This document shows positions 10,763 through 23,252 of a stretch of 64,000 bases of DNA, piece by piece. Source of the stretch: Gari tellinella (Eukaryota; Mollusca; Bivalvia; Cardiida; Psammobiidae); assembly GCA_922989275.2 (NCBI GenBank), contig OV277864.1, forward strand, positions 24,067,550-24,131,549, given 5' to 3'. Each line of letters begins with the position of its first letter. Positions within the stretch are counted from its first letter, which is position 1. Under the pieces are notes generated by a model, which saw nothing but the letters and a program-made list of their open reading frames with translations, ran no database searches and was not told the DNA's origin. A program made the translations under genes and the position numbers.

Positions 10763-11001
10763 GTTACAACATACACATTCCTGTTTAAACGTAAACTATC
10801 GCATTGCAACAAAATGTATTACATGTAAAATATCCCACGTTGGCAATTTTGACCATTAATGAATCAAACTTGAGTGGCAAACAGTTTGGAGCATGATTAG
10901 GCGGCGGGTTACCCGGCGTCTGATCTGGCTCGAAACGGTTTGCACTGGAAATAAATGTTTAAGCGTAAACGCGTTAATTTGGAAATAATAACGTATCCTC
11001 T
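10763..11001 (+). mobile_element. Family A MITE, degenerate
   Basis: CCTGTTTAAACGTAAAC, hairpin GGCGGCGGGTTACCCGGCGT, GCGTAAACGCGTTAATTTGG. The stretch 10040-10760 before it holds only a weak family B trace (about 10400-10510). Confidence 0.65.
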
Positions 11002-11089
11002 CTTTACCGATTGCACTCAACTGCAGAACTACAGACACGTTCGACTTAAGCAAATTCGAGTCATCTAGATTCAATTATGTTTATAATTA

Positions 11090-11332
11090 CTGTGTAGAAA
11101 CGTAATTCTTTCCCGTTTAAACGCAAAAAAACGCAAACGCATTGTAATAAAATGTACAAAATAACAACTTTTTGACAACTCTGACTATTCATTTTTATAC
11201 GCGTGGCAAACAGTTTGGAGCCTGATCAGACGCCGGGTTACCCGGCGTCTAATCGGGCTCCAAACTGTTTGCAATGGAAATAATAGTTTTACGTAAACGC
11301 GTTTTTGGGAAAGAATAACGTTTTATCCACTG
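11090..11332 (+). mobile_element. Family A MITE
   Basis: TGTAGAAACGTAATTCTTTC start, full hairpin GACGCCGGGTTACCCGGCGT, end AACGTTTTATCCACTG/TA. Confidence 0.82.
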
Positions 11333-11357
11333 TATGTATTTACTTATATTCTGTTTA

Positions 11358-11785
11358 ACTCTTTCACTGCCATTGTGACGTAATAACTCCTCTAACACAG
11401 TCCCTGACATGTTATCGTCTGTTTATATTTTAATTCTGTTACGTTATTCCTTCCCGTTTAAACGGAAACGGAACGCAAACGCAAAACACTAAAATGTAGA
11501 AAATAACAACTTTTCGACAATTCTAACAATTGATATTTAACTGAGTGGTAAACAGTTTGGAGCCTGATCAGACGCCGGGTTACCCGGCGTCTGATCTGGC
11601 TCCAAACTGTTTGCATTTTAAATAATAGTTTTAGCGTAAACGCGTTTATTGGTAACTGTTTGACACTTACATGTACTAACATGATATATTGGTTATCTTA
11701 CATAAAACTCAAATTTGGGGAATATTTATTGTAGACGACAATAAATCAACACAGATGACGCTATAGCAGTGAATGGTTTAAACAA
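11358..11785. mobile_element. Family B MITE with family A sequence inside
   Basis: Outer ends TTAACTCTTTCACTGCC and TAGCAGTGAATGGTTTA, subterminal ATCGTCTG and TGTAGACGACAATAA. Family A sequence occupies about 11440-11655 (TTACGTTATTCCTTCCCG to CGCGTTTATTGG), lacking its extreme ends. Confidence 0.72.
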
Positions 11786-11924
11786 AGTGATGTAATAAAA
11801 TTATATAGAATAACATGCAAGTTCATATTGGTTTATTATGTACAGTGAACTCCCGGTAATTATAACCATTCTACAAACGGCACGGATAAATGATTTGGAT
11901 GGGTGTTTGGGGTTGGTGATATTG

Positions 11925-12167
11925 GTTCAACTCTCTCCCAACAAAACGCAGTTTTACCCAAAGAAATAGTTTCCTTGGCAAAAAGTTTGAAGCATGATCA
12001 GACACCGCGTACAATGTAAGTTGGTGTCTATTTCTGTTCCAAACTGCTTGCCACCCTGATGTTTATTGATATTCAAAAGAACGGTTATTTTCTTCATTTA
12101 ATTGTTTTACAATTGCGTTTCGTTTCGTTTAGAAGCGGTACATGTACCAATAACACATTCTCCACTG
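11925..12167 (-). mobile_element. Family A MITE, degenerate
   Basis: Hairpin GATCAGACACCGCGTACAAT, arm TTGCGTTTCGTTTCGTTTAG, end ACATTCTCCACTG directly joined to a family B left end. Confidence 0.65.
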
Positions 12168-12387
12168 TTAGCCTCTTCATTGCCATGACGTCATAATTAT
12201 ACTTTAAACAATTGTCGTCTGCTTTTATTTCTCAAATTGAATTTTCAGGTATTTACATATAAACAATATTGAAATGAGTGTCAAACTGTTTAGATTCTGA
12301 GCAGATGTCGCGTAATGCGGTGTCTGATCAGGTTCCAAACTGTTAGCAAATAACCGTTGTACTAGGGATAAGGCTGTGAAGGGGTTA
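12168..12387. mobile_element. Family B MITE
   Basis: TTAGCCTCTTCATTGCCATG with ACAATTGTCGTCTGC, hairpin TGTCGCGTAATGCGGTGTCT, right end GGCTGTGAAGGGGTTA. Confidence 0.8.
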
Positions 12388-12479
12388 CATGTAATGTACA
12401 TGTGTGAACAATTTCAAAGCCAAACACGGTTGTAACTCACATTGTAACCAGGACCCAAAAATGTTTAACACAAGTACCC

Positions 12480-12712
12480 AGCTGAGAAGTCATTCTTTCC
12501 CGTTAACACGAAACTAAACTCAACGAAATAAAGTGTAGAAAATGACATGTTCTGTGTGGGCCATATATTCTACTCTGAGTGGCAAACAGTTAAGAGCCGG
12601 ATAAGACGCCGGGTTACCCGGCGTCTCATCTTGCTTCAAACTATTCGCAGTGGAAACAACTGTTTTAGCTTATAGAATCTACGCGTTTTGATGGAATTAA
12701 TAGGGTCTTCTA
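12480..12712 (+). mobile_element. Family A MITE, degenerate
   Basis: GAGAAGTCATTCTTTCCCG, hairpin GACGCCGGGTTACCCGGCGT, end GGGTCTTCTACACCG. Confidence 0.65.
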
Positions 12713-12763
12713 CACCGTATCTCATCTGGATAAACACTGTTTGATACAATTTTCACAAGTTAT

Positions 12764-13400
12764 GTAAGGGATATCGTTTAGTTACTGATATATCGGAGCC
12801 CAAGAGGCTCCGATATATAAGTAACTAAACGATTTCCCTGTTGTCACCATCTGTCACAAACCTGACCCCTTAGAATCATAATCTAGTAACAAATCACATG
12901 CTCTACCGAAAATCCGCTACAGCTATAGATAAGTCAACCAGAGACTTAATGAGCATTGTCAGTTCTTAGATAAGATGATCATGAAACAATGTGTTTACAC
13001 AATGAGTTAATAATCATGTAGTGGGAGGGTATCCAGATATGTAGCTCCTACATGTAGCATTTGTTCTGGTGTCAACCAGAACCTATATTGGTTCATAATT
13101 GATTGTGTTTGCTTTTGATTTTTTCATTTAGCTTGTAATATAAGGTAGCAGACTGCAAGTTCAAGCAAACTAGTCACAGCATGTAACCCGATATACTGTC
13201 TTTCTGTAGCTATCCAATGATGTAATAGCAACCAACCGAAAAATTAATTGTTTCTTTTCCGACCGTATGCTGTCAGTCTAATCTTTTTATAATTAGAAAT
13301 TTATTAAGAGGTCAGATAAGCATGTGCTTGAGCAGTATGGAAAGTTAGCAGTTCACCACATTATCGCTCATATACGTGAATATTGCATATATGGTGACAA
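12764..13400. repeat. Dispersed 640-bp repeat with terminal hairpin, copy 1
   Basis: Starts with a strong hairpin (TTTAGTTACTGATATATCGG, loop CAAGAG, inverse arm) and continues to ATATATGGTGACAA. The copy at 29731-30354 is nearly identical, and a diverged piece is at about 54160-54345. No coding sequence; family unknown. Confidence 0.75.
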
Positions 13401-13608
13401 TTAATACATTGTAGCGCTTAAAGAAGTGTATCACATTTGCAACCATCAGCGTACCCATCTATTAGATAATAAATAATAAAAATAAATATCACATACCAAA
13501 TGTAACTGGGGAAGTATAAGATTAAACGCAAACACCTACGCGAGACAACTCTTATGGGACTAATTGCAAAACCAGTTCCCTGTCTAATATAACTTCGGTT
13601 ATTAGGTA

Positions 13609-15649
13609 AGGCACATACGATAAATGGCGGCGCCCATGGAGAAGATCAGGTGAGTTAAAACAAGAAGGAACAGCTTCAAGTTCTGATGGTAGGCGCTTAA
13701 TATCTTAACATATGATACATTTATTAAGATAGGATTAAATATGACAATGATTAGTAGTGACGTTGTGTATTTTGTGTTTTAAAGCTAAAGTCACATATTT
13801 TCGCGACCGTGCTTGCAGACGGTATACTTTTTTCGTCAAGATTTTAATGAAAAGTAACGATGTGTCGGTATTTTTATGCCCCCAAACTACTTAGTCGGGA
13901 GCATATTGTTTTCGTCTGTCTGTCTGTTGGTCTGATTGTCTGTTTGTTTGACCGTCTGTTCACAAATTTACATTGGAACTCTGGAACTACATAGGATAGC
14001 GACTTTATATGTGGTATGTAAACTCAACTCATGAAGCTCTGGAGCTGAGTACAACTTTGGTCATGTCCGACAAATGTCATGGTCATTTAGAGTTAAAATC
14101 GGGTGAATTAAACATTGGACATAACTTTGGAGCTGCATGGGATACAGACTTCATATTTTGAATGTGTACGTATTCAACTCAAGAAGCTTTTGAGCATGGA
14201 ACAAGTTGGGTTATGTCTAACAAAGGTCAGGGTCATTTCGTGGTCAAATATTATTAATTTAACATTTGCCGTAACTCTGGAACTACATGTGATGGAGACT
14301 TCATATTTGGCATGTGTACTCAACTGAAGAAACCATTAAGCTCAGTAGAGTCGGGTTATGTCAAAGGTCAATGTCATTTAGAGGTCAAATATAGTTAATT
14401 CAACATTAGTCTAAACTCTAGAAAAGGGTTGATTCTTACAGAATATGTCATAACTGACCATACTTTGGACGAGTGACGTGTTTCGTTGGATAAATAAAAA
14501 TTGTATGTAACAGTATCATTTTTTACTATCTTTTTATACATGTATCACAATTGGCGATTATATGAATGTTATAAGACATTATTATTCGAACTCTAAATGA
14601 CCTTGACCTTTGACATGACCCGACTCTACTGAGCTTACGGGTTTCTTAAGTAGAGTACACATGCCAAATATGAAGTCTCTATCACATGTAGTTCAAGAGT
14701 TACGGCAAATGTTAAATTAACCATATTTGACCTCTAAATGACCCTGACCTTGTTAGACATAACCCAACTTGTTCCATGCTGAAAAGCGTCTTGAATTGAA
14801 TACAGTACTGAACCTTATTAAATTAACAATTTTTGCGATTCGCTTGCAATTCGATGGCAATTCACTTGCGGTTCAAAATAGTAACTATACCCTCGGATAA
14901 GTTTTTTTGAATGGTGTATCTCACAAATGTTCGCAAATATGCCTTCATTAATTTTTTCGATTCCATTTTTGTCACAACCGCTTCGGAAAATTCGCGTAAA
15001 AGTATTCAAAAGTAGGATTTTCTTTTTGAAGCGCCCGATTCGATGGCAATTCGCTTGCGATTATCAATTTAATTTAATAAGGTTCAGTACTGTACGTACA
15101 CATTCCAAATATAAAGTCTGTATCACATGCAGCTCCAAAGGTATGGCCAATGTTTAATTCACCCGATTTTACCTCTAAATGACCATGACATTTGTCGGAC
15201 ATGGCCTAAGTTGTACTGAGCTCCAGAGCTTCATGAGTTGAGTTCACATACCAAATATAAAGTATCTATACTATGTAGTCCCAGAGTTATGGACACGGTA
15301 AAATTGTTGACAGACGGTCAAACAGACCAACAGACAGACATACAGACGAAAACAATATGCTCCCGACTAAGAAGTATGGGGGCATAAAAATACCGACACA
15401 TCGTTACTTTTCATTGAAATCTTGACGGAAAGGTATACCGTCTGCAAGCACGGTCGCGAAAATATGTGACCTTAAGCTTTAAAACACAAAATACTCAATG
15501 TCACTACTAATCATTGTCATATTTAATCATATCTTAATGATATGTATATGTTAAGATATTAAGCGCCTGCCATCAAACTTAAAGTTGTTCCTTCTTGTTT
15601 TAACTCACCTGGTCTTCTCCATGGGCGCCGCCATTTTTTGTATGTGCCT
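13609..15649. mobile_element. Foldback element with about 770-bp inverted arms
   Basis: The left arm (13609-14385) starts AGGCACATAC then ATGGCGGCGCCCATGG; the right arm (14588-15649) is its inverted copy, with a loop of about 200 bp. The arms contain degenerate units of about 140 bp (TCATGTAGCTCCAGAG-type phrases) and a GTCTGTCTGT tract. The right arm is interrupted by a TA-flanked MITE (14803-15092). No coding sequence. Confidence 0.85.
14803..15092. mobile_element. TA-flanked MITE nested in the foldback right arm
   Basis: Ends CAGTACTGAACCTTATTAAA and its inverted copy TTTAATAAGGTTCAGTACTG, with TA on both sides. The uninterrupted left arm shows the empty site (GTGTACGTATTC), proving insertion with TA duplication. 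Internal sequence repeats TTCGCTTGCAATTCGATGGC-type words. Confidence 0.88.
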
Positions 15650-16007
15650 GACCCAATCACGTAGTGTCAGGGGAAGTAACCAAACTTACAATGGTACATG
15701 TAACTGCAGTTACTGAAATTAATTTTATTTCCCTTTTATTATTACAGGATTGTCTTTCTTACATGTAGCCATGATAATTCGGTGATGGACCTGCCCTTAC
15801 CACTACATGTACGTTAGGGCGAAAACTATGTTTAACCGTTTTCCCTTATATTGTTGTTTTTGGAAAGTTTGGTGAGGCATAATTATGGTGTACCAAAGGT
15901 GTCGAGAGTATAGATGCTGCCCAGGCAGCATAATTATGAGCGCCGTATAATTCGGCTTCTGATCTTTTACCAAAACTGGCAGTATTTCGTGTAACTATAC
16001 CCTATTA

Positions 16008-16238
16008 CAGTGGAAGAAGACGTCATACTTTCTCAATGACGCGTTTAGCCTAAAACAATTATTTCCCTTGCAGTTTGGAGCCAGATAAGATACCAGGTCT
16101 GATCAGGCTTCAAACTGTCTGCCGCTCAAATTATAATACATCTTCAACATGTAAATAAACGCTGTATTTCTGCATTTTATTGACTGCGCTAGCGTATTTT
16201 TTTATTTAAACGAGGACGAACAACGCCTTCATTTACTG
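16008..16238 (-). mobile_element. Family A MITE, degenerate
   Basis: CAGTGGAAGAAGACGTCATA start, shortened hairpin (TACCAGGTCTGATCAGGC), end CCTTCATTTACTG/TA. Confidence 0.65.
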
Positions 16239-16442
16239 TAAGAAAACTTATTTATATTTCACTATCTACCCATGGCTTAAAGTATTTTTCAAATATGGAT
16301 GATTTCGAACTCAACATCATAGATAGAGAAGGCCTGCTACGGCATCTAACATGTATATTATGTAAATTGGAAATACATGCAAACGTAAATTATTAGCAAA
16401 CTAATGAAGATATATGTGTCAGCAAAATTCTACCTTTCCCTT

Positions 16443-16637
16443 CAGCTATTTCACTGCCAATGGCGACTTTTATAGCACCTTAAAACAGTTAGGATCCAGA
16501 TCAGATACCGGAAACTGTGAGCCTGAACAAGGTTCATACTGTCATACGTTAAGGGTCAAGACGGGAGAAAGTTGCAATACTTGATAAATAATACAGACGA
16601 CAATGGTCAAGCAGGCGACACTATGGCAGTGAAAGGG
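16443..16637. mobile_element. Family B MITE, degenerate
   Basis: GCTATTTCACTGCCAATGGC, GGATCCAGATCAGATACCGG, ATACAGACGACAATGG, ATGGCAGTGAAAGGG. Confidence 0.6.
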
Positions 16638-16835
16638 ACAGCCATTAGCATGCGAAATAGTTTAGTGTGCAAAAACCGTCTTCTGAAAGAATGCTTAATG
16701 TAGAGATACACATATCTAAGAAGTTCTTAATGATTTATTTAATGCCGAGTTACCAAACTGTTTTTGGAGTTATTCTAAATCCACCTACAACATGCAAAAG
16801 GTTGACCCTTCCATAATCAAATTTGACGAGTTATG

Positions 16836-17040
16836 TTTACCCTTTCACCGCTATGGTGTCGTTTGCTTGAATATGGTTGTCTGCAATATCGTTTCAAAGT
16901 TAGATTTAAGGAAACATGACTGACGAAATTACTAAAAGAGTGTCAAACAGTTTGGTTTCTGATCAGACGCCGTGTCACACGGCGTCTTATCAGGACCCAA
17001 ACTGTTTACAAACGCGCTTTATGGCGTCAGTGAAAGTGGA
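16836..17040. mobile_element. Family B MITE
   Basis: TTTACCCTTTCACCGC, hairpin GACGCCGTGTCACACGGCGT, right end ATGGCGTCAGTGAAAG. Confidence 0.68.
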
Positions 17041-17352
17041 AGAGCTAATAATCATCCTATTGTTAGTTTATAAGCGGCGTTTGGGCGTTCCGAGTAAAAT
17101 TCTTACCAGGTCGTATTTCATTATTTTCAGACCAACAAATGGTTCATGGTTTTGCTTTGAAATGAATTAGTCTTGATATTTACATGTTATACTGTATGTA
17201 TGGTTTTTATCAGTAGGTATAAATTCGGTCTTGTACTGAAAGGACATACATGTACAGTGTAATTATAAGTTTGAGTTTTAGGTACCCTCATTTTATACCA
17301 TGAAAGTAATGCAGAAGCTGTTTATGGACCAATAGTCGTTCTATCAAAAATA

Positions 17353-17582
17353 CAGAAGAAAAAAAACTTTTTATTCACCAATAAGCACGTTTGTGCTGAA
17401 GTCGTTATGTCCAATGCAAACAATTTGGAGCCAGAGTCTATCATTCTGAAATGTGTTTGTCATTTAGATAGATATCAATCGTCAGAAACTAAACTTCAAA
17501 ACGTTGTCATTGTCGATCTTTTATCGCAGAACGTTTGCGCTAAGATTAGTTGAACTTGAAAAGAATACTGTCCTTTCCACTG
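17353..17582 (-). mobile_element. Family A MITE sharing its TA with the next copy
   Basis: Degenerate copy ending CTTTCCACTG; TA at 17583-17584 is then the left flank of the copy at 17585. The hairpin has lost one arm (GGAGCCAGAGTCTATC). Confidence 0.7.
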
Positions 17583-17584
17583 TA

Positions 17585-17824
17585 CAATGGGGGAAAACGT
17601 TATTCTTTCCCAATAAACGCTAAAACTGTTATTTCTGTTACAAACAGTTTAGAGCTAGATCAGACACCGGGTAATCCGCCTTCTGATCAGGCTCCAAACT
17701 TTTTGCCACTAAAATAAACACAATTCGTCAGAATTGTCCAAAAGTTGTACTTTTCTACGTTTTTGTGCTTTGCATTTGCGTTTAGTTTGCGTTTAAACGG
17801 GACAGAATAAAGTTTTCTCCACTG
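17585..17824 (-). mobile_element. Family A MITE, back-to-back copy
   Basis: CAATGGGGGAAAACGTTATT start, hairpin with ACACCGGGTAATCCGCCTTC, end AGTTTTCTCCACTG. Confidence 0.8.
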
Positions 17825-17871
17825 TACATGTACATGTACATGTGCAAGGTTCACGCACATATACATTATTA

Positions 17872-18013
17872 GTTATACAGTTTCTTTACATGGTACATGA
17901 GGATTTCTACCCGGCTGAGGAAAATCATTGTTGCCCGAGCCGTTAGGCGAGGGTTACATGATTTTACCAGCCGGGAAGAAATCCTCATGTACCCTTTGAA
18001 GAAACTGTATAAC
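17872..18013. repeat. 142-bp hairpin repeat
   Basis: Imperfect palindrome: GTTATACAGTTTCTT with ACATGAGGATTTCTACCCGG on the left, and CCGGGAAGAAATCCTCATGT with AAGAAACTGTATAAC on the right. The loop contains GCCCGAGCCGTTAGGCGAGG. Unclassified. Confidence 0.65.
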
Positions 18014-18452
18014 GTATTTATTATACTGCAAAGTTTTCATTGTTCAAATGAAATATTTTGGAATTTGTCGTGCACAGCGCTCAACAGTAACAAAATCGCG
18101 TCAAAACATATGACGTTGAGCGCATGTGACGTCATATGTTTATGACGTTGTTATTCAAAAGGAAGATGGGCACACTGGAATCAAACTTTCCAAGAAAAAA
18201 TGTGACTGTTAAAAGATCCCGCCTGATTAGTTCTTATCCAAAATGGACTTAAAACGGAGGATACACGATTGAATGCACTCAATCCTGTCGAGCAGTCGGC
18301 CGTCTTATTTTCTGCAAAGACTGAAGGGCCTGTCAGCCAATGAAAACAGCTGCATTTCTATGTACCCTGTCAGCTCACAGGGTACTTCGTGCCAGGTCTA
18401 CGGCTCGTTAGGCTATCAGAAGTAAGGATTTTACTTTGCAGTATAATAAGTA
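18013..18452. repeat. 440-bp segment with 20-bp inverted ends
   Basis: Starts GTATTTATTATACTGCAAAG and ends with its near-perfect inverse CTTTGCAGTATAATAAGTAC. It abuts the hairpin at 17872 on the left and a family A MITE on the right. The interior has GTGACGTCATATG and an echo of the hairpin (GGCTCGTTAGGC). Unclassified. Confidence 0.55.
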
Positions 18453-18698
18453 CAGTGGAGAATCTGTTATTCTTTCCCGTTTAAACGCAAACGTACATGT
18501 ACGCAAAGCACTAAACCGTAGAAAAGAACAACTTTTGGACAATTCTGATATTTCATGTTTATCTTGGTGGCAAACAGTTTGGAGCCTGATCAGACGCCGG
18601 GTTACCCGGCGTCTGATCTGGCTCCAAACTGTTTGCACTGCAAATAATAGTTTTAGCGTAAACGCGTTTATTGGGAAAGAATAACACATTCTCCACTG
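18453..18698 (+). mobile_element. Family A MITE (246 bp)
   Basis: TA-flanked and nearly identical to 8929-9174; AAACGTACATGTACGCAAAG replaces the usual arm repeat. Confidence 0.9.
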
Positions 18699-18876
18699 TA
18701 ACATCCGAACACACTGTATCATTATATTGCTGGAACCGAATACATGTACATCATTCTTTGAAAACAGGGTAGACTAAATCTATAAGGTTCCTGATGGAGC
18801 CCTCTGAGCACGGCCTGTGCTGTTTGCCACACAGAGCCTACAATATTTGAAGGAAGTTTCTTTGAGGGTCAATATA

Positions 18877-18985
18877 CAGTAAGACCTCTCTGTTACGACC
18901 ATTAAATTGTGTTAATTATTAGGAGTTTACGACAGGTTACTGCTTAAAGCAAGATGACAGAAACACAGAAAGCTCCTGTATTCTT
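18877..18985. mobile_element. Family D MITE, left part
   Basis: TA then CAGTAAGACCTCTCTGTTAC, GACAGGTTACTGCTTAAAGC and the start of the hairpin AGAAAGCTCCTG; continues into degenerate family A sequence (to about 19270). Confidence 0.68.
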
Positions 18986-20610
18986 TTCCGTTAAAACAAT
19001 ATTGAACACAAACGCGCAGTAATAAAATGTATAAAATGACAGCTCTTTGAAAATTCTTTTTATTTTCATATTAGTTCATTGATGAAACTGTGAGTTAATT
19101 GGCATTTTGCAAACAGTTGAGAACTTTGCCGTATGAGCTCTAAACATTTGCAATAGACACATACAATTTGAGTCAGAGGAGAAGATATCACTTTATCTCG
19201 TTTAAACGAAACTAAACAAAACTAAACGCAAATTCATTACGATGAAATGTAGAACATAACATAAATGTTACACAGTAGCTAATAACCCTTTACATGTACC
19301 AATCATACATTATACAAATGCACGTGTGTCTGGGAAAGGAGGGTACTTTTTAGTACAAGTGTTGACATACGTGCCACGTGCAGCTCAAGATCTTGGTGTA
19401 TTGGCCGAGGTCCCTTGTTTTCGTGACTTTACCCATACTGACCTGACACTATTGTTTATGGGGCATGTCATTTAAGAAGGGTTTGTAAGACACCATCCAG
19501 GCTTTGAATATCTGATTTCATTGCCGATATGCGGTCTAAATTGATAGGATTTAACATTGTTACTTCAAGGCTGCCTGCTACAGTTTTCTTCCGTTTGATA
19601 AAAACTAAACACAAACGCAATCGAATAAAATATATATAAAAATGACAGTCACTTTCAACAATAAAAGTATGCATCCTAATCTGATTGGTAAAGAGTTAGA
19701 AGACCAACAGGCGCCAGGTTACCCACCTTATCCAGCGTCTGATCTGACTCCAACCCGATTGCAATAATCAGTGGAAACCCCTCCAAACCGGCTTTGGCCC
19801 CGTTTCTAACACTTCTTTATTTTAACTCATTACACCATAAACACGCCGCTGATTTATTCTTACACTGAAGAAAATTGTTCTACGTTACAAATTCATGAAT
19901 AAGTATCACCAGAAATAGTTTCTAAATTCTAGTAGATGATAGCTTAAAGCAGATTGAAAGTAAAGCAGAATGCGCCTTAAGGCGCGTTACATGTAAGCTT
20001 TACTTTAAACCTCGGAACCCTTATGTTGTCCCCACACATGACCGGTTTAGAGGGGTTTCAAATACATCAGGTTTTTAGCAATTTCCAGTAGTACATATGA
20101 TTACAATTACATGATGTATACATGTACATGCTAACGAACACATACAAAACTAAAGAAAGGATTGAAACGAAAGAAATAACTTATTGAGGTAAGGTTTTTA
20201 GCATGAATCCGTTTATTGGGAAAGAATAGCAAATGCTTCACTGTGTACCCACAGCTCAAAAGCAATAATACATGAACATATTCGGTTAACATATGGCAGT
20301 TTAAACGAGGGAGAAATGAAGAAAAAGTACAATGTATTACACAGGCGATTTTCCTTTACTTCTTCATAGCTTTCTACTTGACCCCAAGTATCCTTTTACG
20401 CGGCGTCTCACTGCTTGGTATGTCTACTGTTGTGGACACTAGGAATAAATGGGTTAAGTCAGAGTTCACCGTATAGTAAAGGTCAGCTATCGCAAATTAC
20501 CTGTTTGTAATTTACAATGAATTATCCAAAATTGCAAACTTTCAACCTTATTCTCATAATTTAGAATCGCTCGCACGTTGACCCCATTGGTGAATTGTAC
20601 TCGTAAGTTA

Positions 20611-20854
20611 CAGTGGAGAAAACGTTATTATTTCCAATTTAACGCAACCGAAATGTAAATGATTTGCAATAAAACGAAGAAAATGACAACACGTTAACAA
20701 ATCTGACTATTTATTTTAATCTGAGTGGCAAACAGTTTGGAGCCTGATCAGACGCCGGGTAAACCGGCGTCTGATCTGGCTCCATACTGTTTGCAATGGA
20801 AATAATAGTTTTAGCCTAAGCGTTTATTAGGGAAGAACAACGTTTTCTCCACTG
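20611..20854 (+). mobile_element. Family A MITE
   Basis: TA-flanked, CAGTGGAGAAAACGTTATTA to GTTTTCTCCACTG, hairpin tip GCCGGGTAAACCGGCG. Older subfamily (TAAAACGAAGAAAATGACAA). Confidence 0.87.
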
Positions 20855-21339
20855 TACAAGACGTGTACATATCCTTACAAAATTGACTTGTCCGATACAA
20901 ACAGTGTACAAGAAAGATCCAGAACAGGGGAATCTTATATGGGTCACTTTGGCCAGGGTCGAAATAATATTTGTCATTTTGCATTTGATTGCAAAATACA
21001 AACTGTAATGAAAAATGGCCTAGATTTAAATAGAAGTTGGAATTGTCCATTAAAAGCGGCAAGAGTGAATGAGTTGGGCAATATTGCTGAGTTATTAATT
21101 TCGCACAATTCAATATAACCTTCCCACCCGAAAGTAGTGCTGCAACTCACATAAATCGTTGTATGTTTTATCTAAACGGCCTTGGACTTAATGGCCTTGT
21201 TCAAGATATAAAGAATATATATTATCTAGGTTAGTTTCCGACTTAACTGCTAATTAAAAAAGAAGTTTATCCTGGAAATAACTAGCACATTCCGTTCACA
21301 TGACATTACCTATTTATATTTTAGGGGAGGCCGATGTTA

Positions 21340-21588
21340 CAGGAGAAAAAACATTATTATTTCCCAATAAAATCAAACGAAACGCAAACGCATTGCTATA
21401 AAACTGAGAAAAGCTCAAGGTTTCTTGACATGTGTGACTATTTATTCTTGAATGAGTGGAAAACAGTTTGGAGCCTGATCAGACGCCGGGTTACCCGGTG
21501 TCTGATCTGGTTCTAAACTGTTTGCAATGGAAAATAACAGATCTAATGTAAACGCGTTTATTTGGAAAGAATAACGTTTTCTCCACTG
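21340..21588 (+). mobile_element. Family A MITE
   Basis: CAGGAGAAAAAACATTATTA start, hairpin GACGCCGGGTTACCCGGTGT, end GTTTTCTCCACTG/TA. A family B remnant follows (about 21600-21810, TTGTCGTCTGC). Confidence 0.82.
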
Positions 21589-22032
21589 TACGCCGGTGCT
21601 CTGTTTTACCACAACCTTGGTTTATAGCGTCTGCTGATATATTGTCGTCTGCTAACATTGTAAAAATAACAATATCTCTTTCCAAATTGAAGAAAACTTA
21701 AGACGAATGTAAATATTCTGATTTAAGACCAGACTCAGCATTACACATAGTCTGATCTGGGACAAAACTATTTGCACAAACCAGTTTTGTCACGATTGGA
21801 TGACAATGGTTAAGTACTTAAGTACTCCAAATTAAATCTACTGTCTGTTGAGCATGTGTTGTCTGCCATTTGTTTAAAAAAAGAATATAACGTTTTGCAT
21901 TTTTGTACTGAAGACACTTTAAGCTGAGTTTTAAATTAGTTTGGATGCTTATCAGACGTGAAGTTACTGATCTGATTAGGACCGAAACTGTTTGCAAATG
22001 CTACGTAGCTGGCCTACGTCGTATGGCGAGAT

Positions 22033-22276
22033 ACAGTGGAGAAAACGTTATTCTTTCCAAATAAACGCGTTTACGCTAAAACTATTATTTCCTATGCAAA
22101 CAATTTGGAGCGAGATCAGACGCCGGGTCACCCGGCGTCTGATCCGGCTCCAAACAAAATGTTTGCCACTCAGATTAACATAGATAGTCAGAAATGTTGT
22201 ATTTTTCTACGTTTTATTGCGATACGCTTGCGTTTCGTTTGCGTTTAAATGGGAAAGAATAACGTTTTCTCTACTG
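22033..22276 (-). mobile_element. Family A MITE
   Basis: TA-flanked, hairpin tip GCCGGGTCACCCGGCG with an AAATG insertion in the right stem. Confidence 0.87.
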
Positions 22277-22544
22277 TAAGAGTTTATCTACTGATAGAAA
22301 ATGGGGTTGATTGATGCTTCAGCCGAACTGGATATGAAGTACATGGATACATTCCTTGTGTAAACAGAGAGAGCCAGGCCCGGCATATGGTAACCCCTAA
22401 AACGTATATAGGTTGTTAACCCATCTCCTGTTGAAAATAATGTATCGTCTGCTTTGAATTGTCGTCTGCAAATTATGATCGCATGTTACCGCATACAATA
22501 GTTATTGATGTAATAACCTGAACCTATATATCGAGAACAATACG

Positions 22545-22735
22545 TATGTAATATGCTATTCTTTCTCTATGAACGGTTAGGGTTACCTGAAGTGTTAAGC
22601 CAGATCAGACGCCAACTTATAAATGTCCGCTTTGACTCGAAACTGTTTAAAACTCAGTTTCTACAGTTTACTTCATTGCGTGTGCGTCTAGTTTAGTTTA
22701 AACGGGAAAGAATAGTATCGTTTCCACTGAATATG
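22545..22735 (-). mobile_element. Family A MITE, degenerate
   Basis: GCTATTCTTTCTCTATGAAC, AGCCAGATCAGACGCCAAC, GTTTAAACGGGAAAGAATAG, GTTTCCACTG. Confidence 0.6.
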
Positions 22736-23252
22736 CAGCATCAAATGTAAAAGCACAAACGGTCACAACTCGAGTAATATTTATGTCATGAAACCTATCA
22801 TTTTGTATTGAAATTTGCTGTCAATAAATATGAAACTAAAACAGAATAAGAGTCTAAAATTAGGTTACATGTATGCACTGTTTGTACTGATGAATGTATA
22901 TATCTTTTCATTCTGCCACACAGCCTCCATATAGAAACATACTATCGAAACAAACCTTCAATTAATAATAAAATAATAAACTATATTTTTCATACCAATA
23001 CACATACTGGATGCTTTCATGTAAACTATCTGGATGTATTCCAGTTACAGTACATGTACACATGTGCATAAAAAGGGGTTTGCAGACTTTATCTTGCCTT
23101 AAATGTATATTTAACATCACAGGTGTCCTTTCAAACGCAGCTAATATACATGTAGATAAACCATAAGACTATTACCAAGACAAGATGCAGAGAAAAACAA
23201 TTTTTGATCTTTATCCAAACTGTTTGCAAAAACGATATTCACGCCATTCATA

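Noticed and set aside
18408..18722. Open frame with an arginine-rich peptide, repeated at many places (9165, 29006, 61156 and others)
   Set aside because: All are translations of the family A MITE hairpin in either strand, with no start context and no conservation beyond the DNA repeat.
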